DNA from: Megamonas sp. UBA1799
GTDB lineage: Bacteria; Bacillota; Negativicutes; Selenomonadales; Selenomonadaceae
Direction: 5' to 3'
Length of the DNA: 21,614 nt
Assembly: GCA_002319815.1 (NCBI GenBank)
Contig: DCFR01000004.1
Span: forward strand, 1 to 21,614
Position 1 is the stretch's first letter, and each line of letters opens with the position of its first letter. Positions 15,071 to 21,614 of this stretch are shown here, one piece after another. The notes beneath the pieces were generated by a model that was not told the DNA's origin, searched no databases, and saw nothing but the letters and a program-made list of their open reading frames with translations. Made by a program: the position numbers and the translations under genes.

Positions 15071-16125
15071 TTGTTTTTCGCCCTCATCTGCTGAACCAGG
15101 ACCGCATCTTCATGTTCCAGCGTTTTCGCTTCTTTCAATTTTTCATTTGCATCCCGAATCGTAACCGCCTGTTTATCGTCCATCCAGGCCGCGTATCCCT
15201 TGGCATAGGCAATGCGCAAATCACAGATGTGCAGCCGCAGCCGATGCAGCGATTGTGCCGACGGCGGCACATCGACGGCAGACAAATCTTCCTTACGCTG
15301 ATTCCAATCCGCCATAATCTCATTCAGCATAATATCCTTCAGCGCCTGACGGGTGCTGTTATTGCCCAGACTGCCCGAGCGCAGTACATCAGCCAGTTTT
15401 TTATCAGCCGCCCGCACGACCTGATCATGCTGCGCCACAATCGCCGCCGTCGCATCCACATATTCAGCCAGATGCTCCCGCCGAGCCTTCATGACAAAAA
15501 CGACAAATTCATGAAAATTTGTAATCTCCGAAGCCCGCCAAATACCAGCATCCGTACGCACGAACTGAACTTCCAGCACGAACTCCTCGTCAGCTTCCTG
15601 CTGGAATACCCTGACGCCTACAGTGGCAATGCCGGCATCCTTGTCCACGCCTACATAATCAATCTTTTGAAAGACTGTCTGCTTCAGACCGGACTTACTT
15701 AAAACTACATCGGAATCAATCGGTATCCCCTGATCAACCGACTTTGAAGCATCATTCGTCCATTCGCCCGACTCTACATAATGATTGATAATCCCTTTAA
15801 AACTCATCACCAGCGGCGCCTTAAACATTTTGGAAAAACCGCTGACCGCCACGCGGGCCTCCTCGGATAAAGGCCGCTCGGAATCAATCAGGCCATCCAT
15901 CAGAGCATCGCAGGAAGTGTTCAAAAGGTGATCCAGATCAACATATTTTTGAAACCGTGCCATATCATGTTTGGTGACCGCGCTCTGTATCATCCGAATG
16001 GAATAATCCGGAGTTTTGGTATAATACGAAAAGTACCATACCGAAGCCGCCGTCGCGACGAATAATAGAATAACTGCCGCCAGCAGCACTCGTATCTTTC
16101 CTTGTTTTGATAAGCGGTGCATCAT
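15067..16125 (-). CDS. Membrane-anchored DUF2939-like protein
   Basis: The function is unknown. The 352-aa product has a basic N terminus (RLSKQGKIR) and one hydrophobic segment at about 13-35, with no clear cleavage site, so it is probably an anchored protein with its bulk outside. Residues about 40-115 (PDYSIRMIQSAVTKHDMARFQKYVDLDHLL) resemble DUF2939, in which a conserved Tyr and a VD pair recur. The C-terminal third (about 215-350) is helical and charged, likely coiled coil. The frame can start at a TTG (16134) that touches the Shine-Dalgarno; the ATG at 16125 has better spacing to GGGAAGGGA. It has its own predicted promoter and shares a transcript, with 4-nt overlap, with ogt. No functional link to DNA repair is evident. 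Confidence 0.7.
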   Translation of the reverse strand: MMHRLSKQGKIRVLLAAVILLFVATAASVWYFSYYTKTPDYSIRMIQSAVTKHDMARFQKYVDLDHLLNTSCDALMDGLIDSERPLSEEARVAVSGFSKMFKAPLVMSFKGIINHYVESGEWTNDASKSVDQGIPIDSDVVLSKSGLKQTVFQKIDYVGVDKDAGIATVGVRVFQQEADEEFVLEVQFVRTDAGIWRASEITNFHEFVVFVMKARREHLAEYVDATAAIVAQHDQVVRAADKKLADVLRSGSLGNNSTRQALKDIMLNEIMADWNQRKEDLSAVDVPPSAQSLHRLRLHICDLRIAYAKGYAAWMDDKQAVTIRDANEKLKEAKTLEHEDAVLVQQMRAKNN

Positions 16126-16184
16126 ATTCTTCAATCCCTTCCCAAAAAGAGCACGAACTCCTTGACCAATTCCCCGTTTCTATC

Positions 16185-16213
16185 ATTATGCACCCAAGGC
16201 ATTGATTTCGCAA
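16185..16213 (-). promoter_or_regulatory. Predicted promoter of the DUF2939-like/ogt unit
   Basis: -35 TTGCGA (16208-16213) and -10 CATAAT (16185-16190) on the minus strand are 17 bp apart, in the gap of about 120 nt after mnmA. I see no convincing mnmA terminator, so readthrough is possible. Confidence 0.55.
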
Positions 16214-16246
16214 GGGCCTAAAGACTATACACAGCAAATTGTCTGC

Positions 16247-17335
16247 CTAAAATGCCTTCTCAATAACACCGCCGCCTAACACATGATCCTCGGCATAAAA
16301 AACGACCGACTGTCCCGGCGTAACCGCGCGCTGCGAAGTTGCAAACGAAACCCGCACCCGATGATCCGGCAAAGGTGAGATCAATGCTTTTCCCTCGCGT
16401 TTTCCATAGCGGATTTTCACCGCCGCTTCCACCGGATGACATAAAGTATCCATTTCTATCCAGTTCAGATCGCCGGCAATCAGGCCCTCTGCAAAAACAT
16501 CCTGATTCTCGCCCACGACTACCTGATTGCGCGCCATGTCCAGACGAATTACATAAAGCGGTGTAGCCGCTGCAATCCCCAGTCCCCGCCGCTGACCGAT
16601 TGTATAAAGCGGCACCCCGTTATGCCGGCCCAGCACCTTGCCCGAAACATCGACAATATCCCCCGGATGCAGACAGGATGGACAATGCAGCCGCAAATAA
16701 GATGCATAATCGTCATCCGGAACAAAACAGATTTCCTGACTTTCCGGTTTATGCGCTACCGGCAAATGCAGTTTTTCCGCCAGCTGCCGTACTTCCGGTT
16801 TTGTATAGGTACCTAAAGGAAATAAAAAATGCGCCAGCGACGATTGCGTTAAATGATATAAAACATAGGACTGGTCCTTATTTTTATCAATGCCCTTCAA
16901 CAATTCAAACCGCTGCGATGCCGGATTCTGCACAATACGCGCATAATGTCCCGTGGCCACATAAGCAGCGCCGAGTTCCATCGCCTTGACCAACAATCCG
17001 GAAAACTTCACATACCGGTTGCAGGCAATACAAGGATTCGGCGTCCGCCCCACAGCATACTCGGCCAAGAAATAATCAATGACTTTTTTTTGAAATAAAT
17101 CCTTAAAGTTCATGACATAATGCGGAATCCCTAAAATCTCTGCCACCCGCCGGGCATCGTCCACCGAACGCAAAGAGCAACAACCGCGGTCATCTGCCGC
17201 CGCATCGCGGCTCTCATCGGCCAGACGCATCGTCACGCCGATCACATCATAGCCCTGTTCAAGCAGCAAAGCTGCTGTCAGAGCGCTGTCTACCCCGCCG
17301 CTCATAGCGGCCACTACCTTGATCTTTTCTATCAT
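16247..17335 (-). CDS. mnmA: tRNA-specific 2-thiouridylase MnmA
   Basis: It makes 2-thiouridine at the wobble position (U34) of Lys, Glu and Gln tRNAs, using ATP and a persulfide sulfur donor. The N-terminal PP-loop SGGVDSALTA (12-21) binds ATP. The catalytic Cys102 lies in NPCIACN and the second Cys203 in ESQEICFVP, so both redox cysteines are present. GIDKNKDQSYVLYHL (148-162) is the conserved tRNA-contact region. The C-terminal beta-barrel part includes YTIGQRRGLGI. The length (362 aa) is normal. The ATG follows GAGGGTGA. It lies 25 nt after the membrane coiled-coil gene and probably shares its transcript. IscS-like cysteine desulfurase, the usual neighbour in Firmicutes, is not in the window. 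Confidence 0.97.
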   Translation of the reverse strand: MIEKIKVVAAMSGGVDSALTAALLLEQGYDVIGVTMRLADESRDAAADDRGCCSLRSVDDARRVAEILGIPHYVMNFKDLFQKKVIDYFLAEYAVGRTPNPCIACNRYVKFSGLLVKAMELGAAYVATGHYARIVQNPASQRFELLKGIDKNKDQSYVLYHLTQSSLAHFLFPLGTYTKPEVRQLAEKLHLPVAHKPESQEICFVPDDDYASYLRLHCPSCLHPGDIVDVSGKVLGRHNGVPLYTIGQRRGLGIAAATPLYVIRLDMARNQVVVGENQDVFAEGLIAGDLNWIEMDTLCHPVEAAVKIRYGKREGKALISPLPDHRVRVSFATSQRAVTPGQSVVFYAEDHVLGGGVIEKAF

Positions 17336-17360
17336 ACGTCACCCTCATACTATTCTATCA

Positions 17361-18080
17361 TCACAAAGAATGAAAAATATCCTTATTCATTTCCACCTGC
17401 TGCAGAACCGCCTGATATTCACGGCACATTTTTTCCGCCTGCTGCTTTCGTTCCCAAATCGCAGCCAGATCCTTTTCTTTATCTGCTTCCGTTAAAAACC
17501 GTGCTTCCGCCAAAGCCGCCATTTTCTCATCCATCGCAGCGATAATCGCATTTTGCTTTTCAATTTCCAATTGGGCCCTGGCATGCAGCTGCTCATAACT
17601 ATCCATTTCACCATTCCGGTACTTGGCATTGATTGCTTCCAGCCGCTCCATATAGCCGGCCGTCTGTCCCCGCAGATCCATTTCGATGCCGCCTAACTGC
17701 CGGCCTAAAAACCGCCGTTCACTGTTACGGTCCCTATCCTCGCCGGTATTTTCCGCCGCAAAAGACGTCAGGTCATCACCCGCTGGTTTTTCTTCTAAAA
17801 CCGGCGCGGCAGCCTCGGCGGCCATCTCCTGCCCGGCCTTTTGCAAATCTTCCACCTTTTGATACACCTGTGCTCTGGCTTTTTCCGCCTGTGCTTCATT
17901 TTGCCGCTGAACGACAACATAAAAAGTTACCGTTAAAACAACCAAAATAAAAACTCCAGCGAAAAAACTTACCCGCAAAACCAATCGCTGCGTCCGAAAA
18001 GCGAAAATGAACAACAGCAATGCCGCAAATGCCGCCGCAAACACCAAACTGAAAAGCATAACCGATGAAATTCCTTCCAT
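17361..18080 (-). CDS. Hypothetical membrane protein with coiled coil
   Basis: I do not recognise a family. The 239-aa protein has two hydrophobic helices at about 6-27 and 35-58, joined by a short basic loop (RTQRLVLR). A long charged stretch rich in Ala, Glu, Gln and Lys follows, with coiled-coil character at about 60-90 and 125-225. The middle (about 85-120) is acidic and probably disordered. The frame opens 27 nt earlier, but the ATG at 18080 has the better spacing (8 nt) to AAGGA and places the first membrane helix at the N terminus. It precedes mnmA by 25 nt and lies divergent to tmcAL. Roles in envelope organisation are possible but nothing in the sequence settles this. Confidence 0.7.
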   Translation of the reverse strand: MEGISSVMLFSLVFAAAFAALLLFIFAFRTQRLVLRVSFFAGVFILVVLTVTFYVVVQRQNEAQAEKARAQVYQKVEDLQKAGQEMAAEAAAPVLEEKPAGDDLTSFAAENTGEDRDRNSERRFLGRQLGGIEMDLRGQTAGYMERLEAINAKYRNGEMDSYEQLHARAQLEIEKQNAIIAAMDEKMAALAEARFLTEADKEKDLAAIWERKQQAEKMCREYQAVLQQVEMNKDIFHSL

Positions 18081-18191
18081 ATACATTTTCCTTCCGGCGT
18101 TCTCCATCCTTGCCCCGGCAAGAAAGAGCTTCTATTTCCTGCTTTTTTTTGTTACACTGAATGTAAAAGAAAAGAAAGGATCGATCAAACC
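18081..18191. promoter_or_regulatory. Divergent control region between the membrane protein gene and tmcAL
   Basis: The 111-bp region must hold promoters in both directions, but no strong -35/-10 pair is visible. It contains a 14-bp palindrome CTTGCCCCGGCAAG (18109-18122) and a short inverted repeat TTACA-CTGAA-TGTAA (18152-18166) after a T8 run. Confidence 0.35.
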
Positions 18192-19433
18192 ATGTCGGTT
18201 ATCGGTATTATTGCAGAATACAATCCCTTCCACAACGGACATCGGCACCAACTGGCACAAATCCGTCGGCTGGCGCCGAATGCCAATTTGGTGGCCATTA
18301 TGAGCGGTAATTTTACGCAACGCGGCACAGCCGCCATTGCCGACAAATGGCAGCGAGCCCGGCTAGCCGTTGAAAACGGCATTGATCTGGTCATTGAGAA
18401 TCCATTTGTCGGCAATGTCCGCAGCGCTCAGAAATTTGCCGAAAGCGGCATCACAATTTTAAAAAGTCTGGGTGTTGTTGACCAGCTCGCCTTCGGCTCG
18501 GAATATACCAATCTGATGCAGCTGCAGCAAATAGCCGCCGGCTGTGAAACCGTTGCGGTTCAGGAGCTTCTACACGCCTATATTCAGCAGGGTGATTCCT
18601 ATGCCGCTGCCTTAGAACAGGTCATCACTCAAAAATACCGGATTGACAGCGCCGCAATCAGACAGCCAAACACCATCCTGGCTCTTGAATATATCAAAGC
18701 GCTGCGCCGTATCGCACCGGAAATCGCACCCTTATTGCTGCCCCGTCAATCCGCTGCCTATCATGATACGCGGCTTTCTGCCGGCATTTCCAGCGCCACG
18801 GCTATTCGCACGGCGCTTCATACCCCATCGCCTGATTTTCCCCAGCTGCAGCAAACGATGCCGACCAATGTTTATACCCGGTTAGAAGAACAGTACCGAC
18901 GGCATGAACTGCCGGACGAAAATCTGTTGTTTCGACCACTGCTTTTGCAGTGCATCAATCATTCCGCTGCCGAAATAAAAACTTTTTACGGAATCAACGA
19001 GGGCATGGAATATAAATTCCTGGCATCAATCAAAAAGGCAGCGTCCCTGCATGATCTTCGCCGGCTGATTCAAAACAAACGTTATCCCGGCAGCCGTATC
19101 CAGCGGCTTTTCCTTTATATCCTGCTCAATATATCGGCAGCTAAAATGGAACAATTCGACCGGACCGGCCCCTTATATTGCCGGATTCTGGCGTTTAATG
19201 AACAAGGCCGCCGACTACTGCATACCGTCAAGCAGAAGGCTTCACTGCCGCTGATCACCAAACCCAGTGACTTTCTTTCCTCCCGCCAGTACCAGCATCA
19301 TCCGCTGACCTTAGCACAACAAATGTTTGCCATTGATACCCAGGCAACTGATTTATATTCCCTCTGTTTTGCCAGCCCAACCCAAAGGCAAAAAATGGAT
19401 TTCATCACAAGCCCGGCGTATGTAAAAGCATGA
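18192..19433 (+). CDS. tmcAL: tRNA(Met) cytidine acetate ligase TmcAL
   Basis: This enzyme (earlier DUF795/YlbM) activates acetate with ATP and acetylates C34 of elongator tRNA-Met to N4-acetylcytidine. The N-terminal nucleotidyltransferase motif GIIAEYNPFHNGHRHQL (4-20) carries the HxGH-type signature. IMSGNFTQRG (36-45) and AFGSE (near 100) are also typical. The 413-aa length fits the family. It is the only plus-strand gene in the window, with AAAGGA about 11 nt upstream of the ATG. It is divergent from the mnmA unit, so two tRNA wobble-base modification genes flank one control region. It ends 28 nt from the convergent zinc-ribbon gene, with no classical terminator between them. Confidence 0.95.
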   Translation: MSVIGIIAEYNPFHNGHRHQLAQIRRLAPNANLVAIMSGNFTQRGTAAIADKWQRARLAVENGIDLVIENPFVGNVRSAQKFAESGITILKSLGVVDQLAFGSEYTNLMQLQQIAAGCETVAVQELLHAYIQQGDSYAAALEQVITQKYRIDSAAIRQPNTILALEYIKALRRIAPEIAPLLLPRQSAAYHDTRLSAGISSATAIRTALHTPSPDFPQLQQTMPTNVYTRLEEQYRRHELPDENLLFRPLLLQCINHSAAEIKTFYGINEGMEYKFLASIKKAASLHDLRRLIQNKRYPGSRIQRLFLYILLNISAAKMEQFDRTGPLYCRILAFNEQGRRLLHTVKQKASLPLITKPSDFLSSRQYQHHPLTLAQQMFAIDTQATDLYSLCFASPTQRQKMDFITSPAYVKA

Positions 19434-19461
19434 TGCTGCCGCATCGGATGCGGAAAAATAT

Positions 19462-19842
19462 TCATCCGCGCAAAAAGCTTAACAATGCCCAAACGACAGC
19501 GCCAACAACCAGCCCAATCACCGCCACCGGCAAGGCAATAAAAACGACAAACAGCACAATAGCTGTCAATATGAGCAAAACAGCAATCCGTGAGGTCCAG
19601 CTCACATCCTCCAGATGCACTTGATGAAAGCCCGTCCGATGGCCCCAGCCCGAGCTGCGCTCAAATTTGATATCATTCTGCGCCTCTGTTTTTTCTTCAT
19701 CAATTGTTACGCCATGATACTGTATTTTTTCTTCCGGAGTCATCACCCGGACCTTATCCTCTGCCTCCGGGTTTTCTGCCGCATCACAAAAAGCGCAGCG
19801 GCCGTTTTCATCGAGCATCCGTCCACATTTTGGACACTGCAT
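19462..19842 (-). CDS. Zinc-ribbon membrane protein
   Basis: This 126-aa protein of unknown function has an N-terminal zinc ribbon (CPKCG at 3-7 and CAFC near 16-19, four cysteines). A linker of about 65 polar residues follows, then a strongly hydrophobic C terminus (about 85-123) that can form one long or two short membrane helices with very little outside. The frame can open 81 nt earlier, inside the upstream gene, but the ATG at 19842 is preceded by GGGGGGG at 7-nt spacing and starts the zinc ribbon cleanly. It lies 14 nt after the 507-aa gene, so the two form a unit. Such zinc-ribbon membrane proteins often act as accessory or sensor proteins, but no role can be assigned. Confidence 0.8.
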   Translation of the reverse strand: MQCPKCGRMLDENGRCAFCDAAENPEAEDKVRVMTPEEKIQYHGVTIDEEKTEAQNDIKFERSSGWGHRTGFHQVHLEDVSWTSRIAVLLILTAIVLFVVFIALPVAVIGLVVGAVVWALLSFLRG

Positions 19843-19856
19843 ATGAAGTCCCCCCC

Positions 19857-21380
19857 TCACACAACATAAAGCGCCTGAACAAATCCCTCTTCTGTCAGAT
19901 ACCGTGGATCCAGCGGCGCACAAGCCAATTCGTTCTTGATTCTCTCCAACATTTTCAAAACAGATTTTTCCTGCACCGCTAAAACGCCCACAACGTCCTC
20001 CGACCGGACATATTCGATGCCATTAATACCGGCGACTAACAAAAGTACCGCCGCAATAATGACATCATGATTGCGCTTACTCTGCCGCAAAGTTCCCAAG
20101 GCCGAAAAATCATTATATAAACGCAAAGCCATGCGGATAAAATATACGCTATAGCCAAGTTTCCCGGCTGCCTCGCGCAAATGCTCTTCCACCGGAGAAG
20201 AATGGCTGTCTGACACTGCAATGCCGCTGGCCCGCGGCATTTTCTTTAAAGGAACAACTTTTAGCTGGGCAAACGCCGACAAAATATTAATCGTATGTCT
20301 TGCCGCCGCTGCATGCCGAACAAAGAAATCCGCCAAAGACGCCTGCGGTTCCTGATACGTTTTATATGAATCGTACTGCCGCAAAATTTCTTCCTTTATT
20401 CTCCTGCGCAGCCGGGCGCTCGCCGGCACCGCCGTGATATAATTCAGCATCATGACACCATGCAAATGCAAATGTCCAAATAAAATCGTCTTTTTAAAAT
20501 CGGGAAAACCATAATCTGGCGCGGGCAATTCCATCTGCTCGCCAGAAAACAAATCCGTACAAATAATAAAATCTTCATCGACTGCATCAATGGAAAAAGC
20601 CGTAAAACGAGCTTTTAAAAGATCCGATAAAATATAAAGCTCGCTGGGCTGGAGATTCGCCTTTTCCTGTTCATAAAAATACCGCAACGGCGTAATATCA
20701 TTGGCAATCAAATGATAGTCGAAAAAGAAATAGTCCCAAAAGCTAAACCAAAACTCTTCTTTTTTATCCTCATTCCCATCCGTAAAGGGCCCGACATACA
20801 ATGCAATCGCCCTGGTTAAATCAACAGAAAAAGCGGCGCGACGAAAATAATCACCCACCCGGTTTAATAATTTTTCCAACAAAGCATTCAGTTTTTCGGC
20901 TGTATCCTGATCGATTTCGTCTAAGTGCTCTAATACGCTGTAAAACGCATCATAATCTTGACGTTTTGGAAGCACAAACTTATTTTTTTGATAAAAAGAT
21001 GCTTTTGCTTGTTGCAACACATCGGTACAAGCAGCCCGATCCGACACAGGCAGAAAAGAATCAAAAAACTGCTGCAGAATAACAAACAATCTTTGCACTT
21101 CAGCTTCGGAAAGCACAAAATCAGTATGTTTATCGCCATATTTCCAAAAAAGTTCCTGATAATCATGAATCGTCAAAGAAGCGAAGGATAGCAAGTTCAT
21201 TTCATCAATATAGGTCAGCACAGCCGCAACCACTTGCCAGATATCCTTTAACTCCGCATCTGACTTTCCCTGCCATGCCATTTTACGCAAATATCGTTCC
21301 ATTGTATCCTGTTCGATCAGATCATTGCTTTTATCACAATTTCGATAAAACAAAGCCACCTGCCTGTACACATTATCCAT
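19857..21380 (-). CDS. Uncharacterised 507-aa protein with possible cyclin/TFIIB-like C-terminal region
   Basis: I do not recognise a named family. The protein is soluble, largely helical and rich in aromatic residues, without a signal peptide. Residues about 205-292 (FWDYFFFDYHL, then LKARF, then TDLFSGEQMEL) resemble the domain found beside SEC-C motifs in many uncharacterised bacterial proteins. The SEC-C cysteines themselves are absent. Residues about 396-484 look like a cyclin-box repeat as in TFIIB: helices around VEEHLREAAGKLG, then IIAAVLLLVAGINGIEYVRSEDVVGVLAVQEKSVLKMLERI, matching the A-A-x-x-Y/L-x-A plus downstream helix-turn-helix rhythm. This is a pattern judgement only. The gene has an extended -10 promoter, lies next to an rRNA operon end, and leads the zinc-ribbon gene. 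The ATG is 12 nt from GAGGAG, a rather long spacing. Confidence 0.75.
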   Translation of the reverse strand: MDNVYRQVALFYRNCDKSNDLIEQDTMERYLRKMAWQGKSDAELKDIWQVVAAVLTYIDEMNLLSFASLTIHDYQELFWKYGDKHTDFVLSEAEVQRLFVILQQFFDSFLPVSDRAACTDVLQQAKASFYQKNKFVLPKRQDYDAFYSVLEHLDEIDQDTAEKLNALLEKLLNRVGDYFRRAAFSVDLTRAIALYVGPFTDGNEDKKEEFWFSFWDYFFFDYHLIANDITPLRYFYEQEKANLQPSELYILSDLLKARFTAFSIDAVDEDFIICTDLFSGEQMELPAPDYGFPDFKKTILFGHLHLHGVMMLNYITAVPASARLRRRIKEEILRQYDSYKTYQEPQASLADFFVRHAAAARHTINILSAFAQLKVVPLKKMPRASGIAVSDSHSSPVEEHLREAAGKLGYSVYFIRMALRLYNDFSALGTLRQSKRNHDVIIAAVLLLVAGINGIEYVRSEDVVGVLAVQEKSVLKMLERIKNELACAPLDPRYLTEEGFVQALYVV

Positions 21381-21422
21381 ATAAATAATAAGCTCCTCAT
21401 TATTCCAAAATTATCATAGTAC

Positions 21423-21431
21423 ATTATAACA
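21423..21431 (-). promoter_or_regulatory. Extended -10 promoter of the 507-aa gene
   Basis: TGTTATAAT on the minus strand is a perfect extended -10 about 40 nt upstream of the start codon. No good -35 is seen. Confidence 0.55.
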
Positions 21432-21489
21432 TAGAACGGTTCATATATCGCCTGTTTTTTATCTGAGCAAAGAAAAACAAGGATTTTGC

Positions 21490-21522
21490 AAACGAAAAGC
21501 ACCCGTATCGCTACGAGTGCTT
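21490..21522 (-). terminator. Terminator of the rRNA operon
   Basis: AAGCACYCGTA arms (21497-21507 and 21512-21522) form an 11-bp stem with one G-U pair in the minus-strand RNA and a 4-nt loop, followed by TTTTCGTTT. It is placed about 12 nt after the 5S 3' end. Confidence 0.85.
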
Positions 21523-21533
21523 CAAAAGACCAA

Positions 21534-21614
21534 ACCGGCAACGCTCTATCCTCCCACGCCGTTTCCAGCCAAGTACTTTCGACGTATGAATGCTTAACTA
21601 CTGTGTTCGGTATG
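21534..21614 (-). rRNA. rrf: 5S ribosomal RNA, 3' part (cut by window edge)
   Basis: Read on the minus strand the end of the window begins CATACCGAACACAG, the conserved loop region of 5S rRNA, and continues with AGTTAAGC and GGGAGGATAG before the 3' stem GCGTTGCCGG. About 81 nt of some 117 are present; the 5' part lies beyond the window. The exact 3' end is uncertain by a few bases. It implies an rRNA operon running leftward into this window. Confidence 0.93.

Noticed and set aside
15049..15702. Plus-strand open frame of 217 codons opposite the DUF2939-like gene
   Set aside because: Its sequence is low-confidence (His, Arg, Gln-rich), it has no start signal, and the minus-strand gene has a membrane anchor, ribosome site and coupled neighbour.

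Overview
The window reads as a chromosomal segment of an anaerobic Firmicute of the Negativicutes, probably Sporomusaceae-like. This is inferred from the style of the proteins, purine-rich Shine-Dalgarno sites, many U-tailed hairpin terminators, and the mix of DcuC transport, a gluconate pathway and TmcAL/MnmA; no search was possible. Every gene is on the minus strand except tmcAL, so the layout is described from high to low coordinates where transcription matters.

Right edge (21614 to 19462): the 3' part of a 5S rRNA gene with its terminator, then a two-gene unit of an unrecognised 507-aa protein and a zinc-ribbon membrane protein. Then tmcAL (18192-19433, plus strand) lies divergent to a unit made of a membrane coiled-coil protein and mnmA. 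A separate promoter drives a DUF2939-like membrane protein and ogt, whose frames overlap by 4 nt.

Middle (14480 to 9085): a gluconate catabolic operon. gntK phosphorylates gluconate, gnd oxidises and decarboxylates 6-phosphogluconate, gntP imports gluconate, and an RpiR/SIS-domain regulator follows behind a strong terminator with its own extended -10 promoter. A perfect 9-bp inverted repeat brackets the gntK promoter and is a candidate operator. The 6-phosphogluconate dehydrogenase has Tyr where NADP-dependent enzymes carry Arg, hinting at NAD use.

Left-middle (9068 to 2521): a stand-alone regulator (unknown N-terminal domain, degenerate GGDEF-like domain, C-terminal winged helix), followed by dcuC, an M20 PepT-like peptidase, a CapA-family metallophosphoesterase homologue and an exported type II asparaginase. 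A 16-bp palindrome overlaps the -35 of the dcuC promoter. The set suggests scavenging of asparagine, aspartate and peptides, with aspartate or another C4-dicarboxylate moved by DcuC.

Left edge (2343 to 1): a GNAT acetyltransferase, a roughly 500-bp gene-free AT-rich stretch, and an AT-rich two-gene cassette coding for an EEP-fold (DNase I/exonuclease III-like) protein and an unrecognised 169-aa partner. A 20-bp imperfect direct repeat (18/20) flanks this cassette. It is the best candidate here for a recently acquired, undescribed system.
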